64,000 nt of DNA from the NCBI GenBank assembly GCA_046350375.1, contig JAXMAO010000001.1, positions 1 to 64,000 on the forward strand. Reading direction: 5' to 3'. Positions 58,996-64,000 of the stretch are shown in pieces. The stretch is from JAXMAO01 sp046350375. Lineage in GTDB: Bacteria; Planctomycetota; Phycisphaerae; UBA1845; UTPLA1. A program made the position numbers and the translations under genes. The notes under the pieces were generated by a model that was not told the origin of the DNA, made no database searches, and saw only the letters and a program-made list of their open reading frames with translations. Within the stretch, counting starts at the first letter, position 1. Every line of letters starts with the position of its first letter.

Positions 58996-60855
58996 ATGAC
59001 AGCCGCGCCCCCGGCTGCGGCGGAGTGGCCGAATCGGTTGGACCGTGCCGCCGTGGTTTGCCTGCTGGCAGCCGGTTGCAAACAGGCGCCGCCGACTCCG
59101 GCTGCGACCCCCGTTTCGAGCCCGGCCGAGCCCGCGTCGCGGCCCGCCGCCATTGCCGCAACGCCCGCGGTGCCCGCCCGCGTGGCCACGCCGGCGCCGC
59201 CGTACCAGGTCATACCCGCCGACGTGTCGCGGCTGCCGGCCTCGCTGGCCGAAGCGATCCGCTCCGCCGAGAAGCGCGCCGCGGCGTCCCCCGGCGACGC
59301 CGAGGCCGTCGGGGCGCTGGGGCTCGAGTACCTCGCGCACGGCCTGTCGCCGTCGGCGCTGCGCTGCTTTGAGGCGGCCGCGGCGCTGGCGCCGCGCACC
59401 GCGAAGTGGCCGTACCTGAGGGGGCTGACGCACCAGCGGCGGGTGGAGACGCCCGCAGCGCTGAGCGCGTTCGAGCGGACGCTGGAGATCGACCCGCAGC
59501 ACGCCGGCGCCAAGCGTCGTCTGGCCGAGGGGCTGATCGACCGCGACGCCGACCGCGCCGCGCGGCTCTTCGAAGAGCTGGTGGAGCGCGACCCGAATGA
59601 TGCGCCGGCACACTTCGGCTGGGCGCGCTGCGCCCTCGCGCAGGACCGCCGCACCGCCGCGCGCGAGCACCTGCTCAAGACGCTGGCGCTGGCGCCGCAC
59701 TGGCCGGCCGCCCGCCAGGCCATGGCGCGGCTGCTGCGGCTGGCAAACCTCGAGACCCAGGCGGCCCCCTACGACGCGACCGATCCGGCGGCGGCGGAAC
59801 CGACGATTCACGACGACCCGCTCGGCCAGGAGGTGGCGACTCGGATCGCCGATTCGACGCGCGTGCGACGCGAGCAGACGCGCGCCGAGGTCGACCAGAT
59901 CGCTTCGGCGCCGCCCAAAGACGCCGCATCGGGGTCGCCTTCGGGGCCAAGTGGCGACATGGTGGCGCGCGTCGACCTCTACCTGCGCCAGGTCGCGGAT
60001 TTTGAACGCAAGCTGCGCAGCGATTTGGCGGCCAAGCCCGACGACCCCAGCCTGCTGGGCACGCTGTCGCGCTTTCTGCGCGAGCGCGGCCGCTTCCGCG
60101 AGTCGCTGGCGCTGCTGCGGGCAGCGGTCGAGCGACTGCCGAACGACGCCCACCTCCGCGCCGAGCTGGCCGACAGCCTGCTGGATGTCGCTGACACCCG
60201 CGCGGCGCTGGAGCAGGCCGAGCAGGCCATGAAAATGTCGCCCGACTCGGTGATCGCGCTGTTCGTGCACGCGTCGGTGCTGGCGGCGGTGGGCGATCGG
60301 GACGCCGACGCGCTCGCCCGGCTCGACGAGGCGCTCGTGCGCAGTCCGCGGTTCGCCGCCGCCTATGCCCTGCGCGGCACGCTGCTGGCGCGGCGCGGCG
60401 ATTCGGCCGCCGCCGAGCAGGCGTTCGCCCAGGCCATTCAACTGGCCCCGCAGTTGCCCGAGTGCATTCTCGCCTATGTCGACGCCCCCGCGCGGCGCGG
60501 CAACGTGGATGCCTGCGCCAAGGCGGTCTTGGCCGGGCTGCACGCGTCGCCCGATTCCGCCCCGCTCTTCGATGCCATGGCGCGGGTCGTGCTGCGCGAG
60601 GGCAGCCCCAGCCCGGTCGAGCTGACCGCGGCCCGCACGTCGGCCGAGTCGGCCTGCGCGCTGACCGATCGGCGCCACGCCCGCTACCTCGACACCTTCG
60701 CCCGCGTGCTGGCGAAGCGCGGCGAATATGAAGAGGCGATCCGGCATGAGCTGCTGGCGATCCGCATCGCCGAGCAGAACGGGCCGGACGCCTTGCTGCC
60801 GACGCTCAAGCAGCACCTGGCCCGCTTCGAGGCCAACCAGCCCGCGGGAGAGTAG
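58996..60855 (+). CDS. TPR-repeat lipoprotein
   Basis: 619 aa from the ATG at 58996, which has GGGGAG upstream; a longer in-frame start lacks support. The N-terminus contains AAVVCLLAAGCKQAPP, a lipobox ending at a cysteine ~30 residues in, followed by a Pro/Ala linker. The rest is made of TPR units (ALSAFERTLEIDPQHAGAKR, ALRAAVERLPNDAHLRAELA-like segments, AEQAFAQAIQLAPQLPECIL), perhaps a dozen. Likely a membrane-attached protein-interaction scaffold of the cell envelope. Confidence 0.8.
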   Translation: MTAAPPAAAEWPNRLDRAAVVCLLAAGCKQAPPTPAATPVSSPAEPASRPAAIAATPAVPARVATPAPPYQVIPADVSRLPASLAEAIRSAEKRAAASPGDAEAVGALGLEYLAHGLSPSALRCFEAAAALAPRTAKWPYLRGLTHQRRVETPAALSAFERTLEIDPQHAGAKRRLAEGLIDRDADRAARLFEELVERDPNDAPAHFGWARCALAQDRRTAAREHLLKTLALAPHWPAARQAMARLLRLANLETQAAPYDATDPAAAEPTIHDDPLGQEVATRIADSTRVRREQTRAEVDQIASAPPKDAASGSPSGPSGDMVARVDLYLRQVADFERKLRSDLAAKPDDPSLLGTLSRFLRERGRFRESLALLRAAVERLPNDAHLRAELADSLLDVADTRAALEQAEQAMKMSPDSVIALFVHASVLAAVGDRDADALARLDEALVRSPRFAAAYALRGTLLARRGDSAAAEQAFAQAIQLAPQLPECILAYVDAPARRGNVDACAKAVLAGLHASPDSAPLFDAMARVVLREGSPSPVELTAARTSAESACALTDRRHARYLDTFARVLAKRGEYEEAIRHELLAIRIAEQNGPDALLPTLKQHLARFEANQPAGE

Positions 60856-60921
60856 CGTTCGCCGTTTCCTCGACGCCCCGGCTGCACCGCGACTTCCGCG
60901 GTCCCGAACCGGTCGATGCGG

Positions 60922-62010
60922 CTACGGCTGGCGCGGCGGCGCTTCCTGTGCGGCGACGGCGCCGTCGGCCGTCGTGAGTCGCGCGCGGGTCTGAAGTGTG
61001 CCGGCCAATCCAACGGTCGGCCCGTCGTTGGGCGGCGCCGCTGCCGCGAAATCGTAGGGCCCCCCGCGCTCGTACACATGCCCCTCGGGGAGGCAGTCAT
61101 AGCGCCAGCCTGGCCCGCGCAACAGCAGCAACGTGAACAGGGGGTTGTATTCCGGGAATGTCGTCGGATTGTAGATTGAGCCACTCACCTGGATTTCGAC
61201 CCTCTGGACGTGGCCATCTGCCGTCAGGGCGTTGTGCCGCAGCGGTTCGGCGTGCCAACCGGGAATCGCCCCCGGCGGAGTCGAATTCGCAGTCATGCTC
61301 AAGTACTCCTGCGTGGACATGATCGCCTGGAACATTCGGTGTTCGGCAAACAGCAGCGTCTCGTCGGGCTTGGGAATCGCCCACGCCGGGCGCATGAAGC
61401 TACCTACTCTCACCCCAATCCAGCCGGAGACTCCGAAGTCGGCGCCGAACCAGATGAAGTCCCCCTGGTAGCTGGTACCGACGGCGTCATCCATGAATCG
61501 CTGGATCACGGCATCGGCTTCCTGCGTCGTGCATGGCGTTGGCTCGTAGTACGCCGCCATGTATTGTTCGTTCGGCCAGCTTCCGGTGTCGCTCGGGCAG
61601 CGAAAGACCTCGAAGTTGGCGTGGGGCGCTGTCACGTCGCCGACCAAGACGGAGTTGTATGGTCGCGTGACGGCCGACAGCGCAGCAAGTGGCGCGATCG
61701 GCCAATCGGCTCGAAACTCGCCGCACGCACCGTCCTTTCCGCCCCAGTCCCAGGCGCCCAGTCCTCGCCAGGCAAGGTCTCCCGCTCGCGACTGCCGGTG
61801 CAGGATCATCTGCGGGTCCGACTGGGCCACGACCGTGGACGCCTGCCCGATGAGCATGAGGTTGTTCAGGCATCGGCCGTTGGCGCTGCCCTGGCCCACC
61901 ACCTGCGTCCAGGCGCGGGTCATCAGGCCCACGCTGCACAGCGCCGCCAGCAGGACCATCACCTCGATCCGGGCGGCGCCGCGGCGAGTTGACGAGCGGT
62001 TGCGAGACAT
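60922..62010 (-). CDS. Degenerate prepilin-like secreted protein (DUF1559-type)
   Basis: 362 aa from the ATG at 62010, preceded by AAGGAG. The start RRGAARIEVMVLLAALCSVG is a decayed version of the prepilin signal RxGFTLIELLVVIAI: glycine before the cut and glutamate at +5 remain while the phenylalanine and hydrophobicity are altered. Later, FEVFRCPSDTGSWP and NALTADGHVQRVE match the CPSD and DG motifs of the large planctomycete DUF1559/H-x-DG family. Probably a surface or type II secretion-linked protein. Confidence 0.65.
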   Translation of the reverse strand: MSRNRSSTRRGAARIEVMVLLAALCSVGLMTRAWTQVVGQGSANGRCLNNLMLIGQASTVVAQSDPQMILHRQSRAGDLAWRGLGAWDWGGKDGACGEFRADWPIAPLAALSAVTRPYNSVLVGDVTAPHANFEVFRCPSDTGSWPNEQYMAAYYEPTPCTTQEADAVIQRFMDDAVGTSYQGDFIWFGADFGVSGWIGVRVGSFMRPAWAIPKPDETLLFAEHRMFQAIMSTQEYLSMTANSTPPGAIPGWHAEPLRHNALTADGHVQRVEIQVSGSIYNPTTFPEYNPLFTLLLLRGPGWRYDCLPEGHVYERGGPYDFAAAAPPNDGPTVGLAGTLQTRARLTTADGAVAAQEAPPRQP

Positions 62011-62033
62011 GACGTGCTCCTTCGTCAGCCGGG

Positions 62034-63485
62034 CTACGGCCGAACGTAGGCAAAGATGTCGCGGACCTTGTTCGTATCGCCGGCGACCAGGTCGAGCGAC
62101 GCGCTGGCAAAGCACACCACCGATCCGTCGGCCGAGATCGCGGGACTGTTGCCGCCGAATCGCGATTGGCCCAAGGCGGCTGTCAGGCTGACGCGAATGA
62201 GACGCGTCGCCGGGCTGAGGGACAGCCGGTCGTACAGGAACACGTCGGCGGCGCTGTTGGTGTCACCCGGCACCAGGTTTGACGCCAGGCTGACGAAGGC
62301 GACGAATCGCCCGTTACCGGAGACTACGGCATCGAAGCTGGGGCCGTCGGCGAAGCCGCCGCTGGGCGGCGCGCTGACGAGCGTCATCTGCGCCGTGATG
62401 CGATCGAACAGATAGACGTTTTGAGTTGGAAATCGGCCGACACCGACCGGCAGGATGTTGGTCGCGGAACTCTGAAAAACGACGAAGCGCCCGTCGCGCG
62501 AGAGGCCCGGCATGAAGCTGGCGCCGTCGCAGCTTTCACCACCCAAGCCGACGCTGATGCGCGTGGTTTGAATGCCGCCCGGCTCGTCCATGACGCCATT
62601 GCCGTCCGCGTCTCGATCGTGGACGAACACGTCGGACAGTCCGTTCGTGTCGCCTGGCGCCAGACTCGTGGCGTCGCTGTCGAACGCGACGAATCGGCCG
62701 TCGCCCGAGAGGTCGGCGTTCTGGCTGTTGGCGTGCGGATTGGTTTGCTGTCCCATCGAATCGACGCTGACGCGAAGGGTCTTGTTGGCGGCCGCTCCGC
62801 TTTCGTCGAACACGCCGTTGCCATCGGCGTCGCGATCGCGGATGAAGACGTCGCACCCGACGCCCACCGGCGGCCCGGGGTTGGGGGCGCCGCTGGCAGG
62901 CCCGTTGGTGTCGCCCGCGACGAGGTTGTATGCGTAGCTGCTGAAGGCAACATACCTGCCGCTGGCCGAGATGCAGGGTCGATAGCTGCGCCCGTTCGCG
63001 GATTGACCGGTCAACGGCGGGCTGATCGTGATGATCCGCCACGCGCCGCTGGAGGTTCCGTCGAATTCACCGTTGCCATCGGCGTCGCGGTCCAGAACGT
63101 AGATGCTGGTCTGCGGCGTGTAATCATACGCGCTCTGGTATGCAACGTACCGGCCCGACGCGCTGACTCGAGGGAACTGGCTCACGCCCCTCGCGGGGGT
63201 CACATAGGAAAAAAACGGGATGCGGGATACCAGCGTCGTTTGCCGCGTCTTGCGGTCCCAGACGTAGGTCTCGCCGGCGGAGTGTTGGTAGGCGCCGTCG
63301 ACGATCGGCGCCTCGTTCACGGCCGCGGCCACGTACCGGCCGTCGGCCGACACGCTGGGCTGAATGGCGCCTTGCGCAAGCCCGTCCGACGAAACGGTGT
63401 TGCCGGTCACGCGCTCGACGTGCGGCCCATGGCCGGTGCCGGCGCAGAGCGCCAGCCCGAGTGCGACAGTCACGATGCGAATCAC
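62034..63485 (-). CDS. Secreted beta-propeller (PD40/TolB-like) protein
   Basis: 483 aa from the GTG at 63485, chosen because GGAGG lies 7 bases upstream and a signal peptide (VIRIVTVALGLALCAGTGHG) begins there. The body has seven repeats of the form 'sadGRyVAF.S.a.nLv.gDtN...DvfvrDr': PSVSADGRYVAAAV, ISASGRYVAFSSYAYNLVAG, LSGDGRFVAFDSDATSLAPG, LSRDGRFVVFQSSATNILPV, VSGNGRFVAFVSLASNLVPG. A WD40-like beta-propeller, common in planctomycete secretomes. It lies 23 bp upstream of the prepilin-like gene, likely one operon. Confidence 0.78.
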   Translation of the reverse strand: MIRIVTVALGLALCAGTGHGPHVERVTGNTVSSDGLAQGAIQPSVSADGRYVAAAVNEAPIVDGAYQHSAGETYVWDRKTRQTTLVSRIPFFSYVTPARGVSQFPRVSASGRYVAYQSAYDYTPQTSIYVLDRDADGNGEFDGTSSGAWRIITISPPLTGQSANGRSYRPCISASGRYVAFSSYAYNLVAGDTNGPASGAPNPGPPVGVGCDVFIRDRDADGNGVFDESGAAANKTLRVSVDSMGQQTNPHANSQNADLSGDGRFVAFDSDATSLAPGDTNGLSDVFVHDRDADGNGVMDEPGGIQTTRISVGLGGESCDGASFMPGLSRDGRFVVFQSSATNILPVGVGRFPTQNVYLFDRITAQMTLVSAPPSGGFADGPSFDAVVSGNGRFVAFVSLASNLVPGDTNSAADVFLYDRLSLSPATRLIRVSLTAALGQSRFGGNSPAISADGSVVCFASASLDLVAGDTNKVRDIFAYVRP

Positions 63486-63594
63486 GGAAAGTCCTCCGTT
63501 TGCGGGACCGCGCGTCGCCGCCAACGGATGCACCGGGAGTGCTGAATCATAGTCATCGCGCGACGCGCATCCCGCAGAATTCGGCATCCCTTGA

Positions 63595-63759
63595 ATCCCC
63601 GGCCGCGACTCCGAGGCCTACCTCGTCCTCCTGCCCGAGCCGGCCAGCGCGACGCTGCTGCTCGCGGCGCTGCTCGGGCCGTCGCTTTTCTCCCGCCCGC
63701 GTGGCGGAACGCGCCGGGGCGATCCTCTGCCCGGCGCCCCGGCCCGGGCGTCGCTCTAA
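63595..63759 (+). pseudogene. Orphan PEP-CTERM sorting tail
   Basis: A frame without start encodes DSEAYLVLLPEPASATLLLA, then ALLGPSLFSRPRGG and stops at 63757. PEP followed by a hydrophobic helix and a basic Arg cluster is the PEP-CTERM exosortase signal. The N-terminal part of the protein is missing; a TGA precedes the frame at 63592. Likely the 3' end of a deleted secreted-protein gene. Confidence 0.6.
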
Positions 63760-63848
63760 TCGCCGCTCTGCCAAGTCGTTAGCGGTCGCAATCGGTCGCC
63801 GGTTGTCGCGCTTCACTTCGTGAAGGAATGCACTAAGCTACGCCGACG

Positions 63849-64000
63849 ATGCCCGCGGAGTCGCTCAATCTGGTACAGCGCTGGCTGGGTTCGCAGACGG
63901 CGTTCAGCTTGCTGTTTGTCGCGGTCTCGATCGGCGTCATTCTGACCGCGGTCGCCTACCTGATCTACTTCGAGCGCAAGATCTCGGCCTGGATTCAGGA
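63849..64000 (+). CDS. nuoH: NuoH, NADH-quinone oxidoreductase subunit H (5' part)
   Basis: The first 50 codons are in the window: FSLLFVAVSIGVILTAVAYL followed by IYFERKISAWIQ, the highly conserved ERKxxAxxQ stretch at the end of the first transmembrane helix of NuoH/ND1, which lines the quinone site of complex I. The remainder lies beyond 64000. Confidence 0.93.
   Translation, partial: MPAESLNLVQRWLGSQTAFSLLFVAVSIGVILTAVAYLIYFERKISAWIQ

Noticed and set aside
58951..60816. A 621-codon minus-strand open frame
   Set aside because: Antisense of the TPR lipoprotein gene; composition is Arg/Gly/His rich with no domain, while the plus frame has lipobox and TPRs.

Overview
The window is GC-rich bacterial DNA. 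It most likely comes from a Planctomycetota-type genome, but this is an inference from gene content and no rRNA is present. The pointers are a very long thrombospondin type-3 repeat protein, an orphan PEP-CTERM tail, a degenerate prepilin-like H/DG-type secreted protein, a TMTC-like membrane/TPR protein, a large TPR lipoprotein, and scattered Rhs remnants.

Layout. 1-1746: host genes (larC end, a MEMO1-family gene, and the last ~49 codons of rsmB). 1747-42590: a complete-looking 40.8-kb transposable (Mu/B3-like) prophage bounded by imperfect 25-bp terminal inverted repeats that begin TGA. 42591-44740: a lower-GC remnant with a tyrosine recombinase that looks frameshifted and a HigBA-type toxin-antitoxin pair. 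44791-45925: a 5'-truncated IS3-family element. 45946-48655: a graveyard of Rhs/Hint polymorphic-toxin fragments with small membrane or exported proteins between them. 48646-64000: host genes (TMTC-like protein, TSP3-repeat protein, B12-binding protein, lipoproteins, TPR protein, prepilin-like protein, beta-propeller protein, PEP-CTERM remnant, start of nuoH).

The prophage is organised outward from a central control region (about 25.3-29.0 kb). A CI-like S24 repressor and a co-transcribed lipoprotein are read leftward. The early genes are read rightward: a HTH regulator, a MuA-like DDE transposase, a MuB-like AAA ATPase, cargo including a beta-helix protein, a TPR protein with near-identical 120-bp repeats and two D12-class adenine methylases, and a possible gp16-like regulator. 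The late genes are read leftward in one long run of overlapping genes: lysis-like membrane proteins, gp27/gp28-like terminase, a portal fused to the gpF-like minor head protein, gpI protease/scaffold, decoration protein, gpT capsid, gp36-like and gpG-like proteins, tail tube, a two-frame tail chaperone, tape measure, hub, and tip proteins ending in a LamG receptor-binding candidate. No sheath or contractile baseplate genes are recognised, so the particle is probably siphovirus-like.

Points that deserve most attention: the prophage termini and their mismatched flanks (rsmB tail on one side, integrase end on the other, no 5-bp target duplication); an initiator-tRNA-like element in the control region; the portal-gpF fusion; the -1 frame arrangement before the tape measure gene; and two in-frame UGA codons that fall exactly on conserved cysteine positions in the TSP3-repeat protein.
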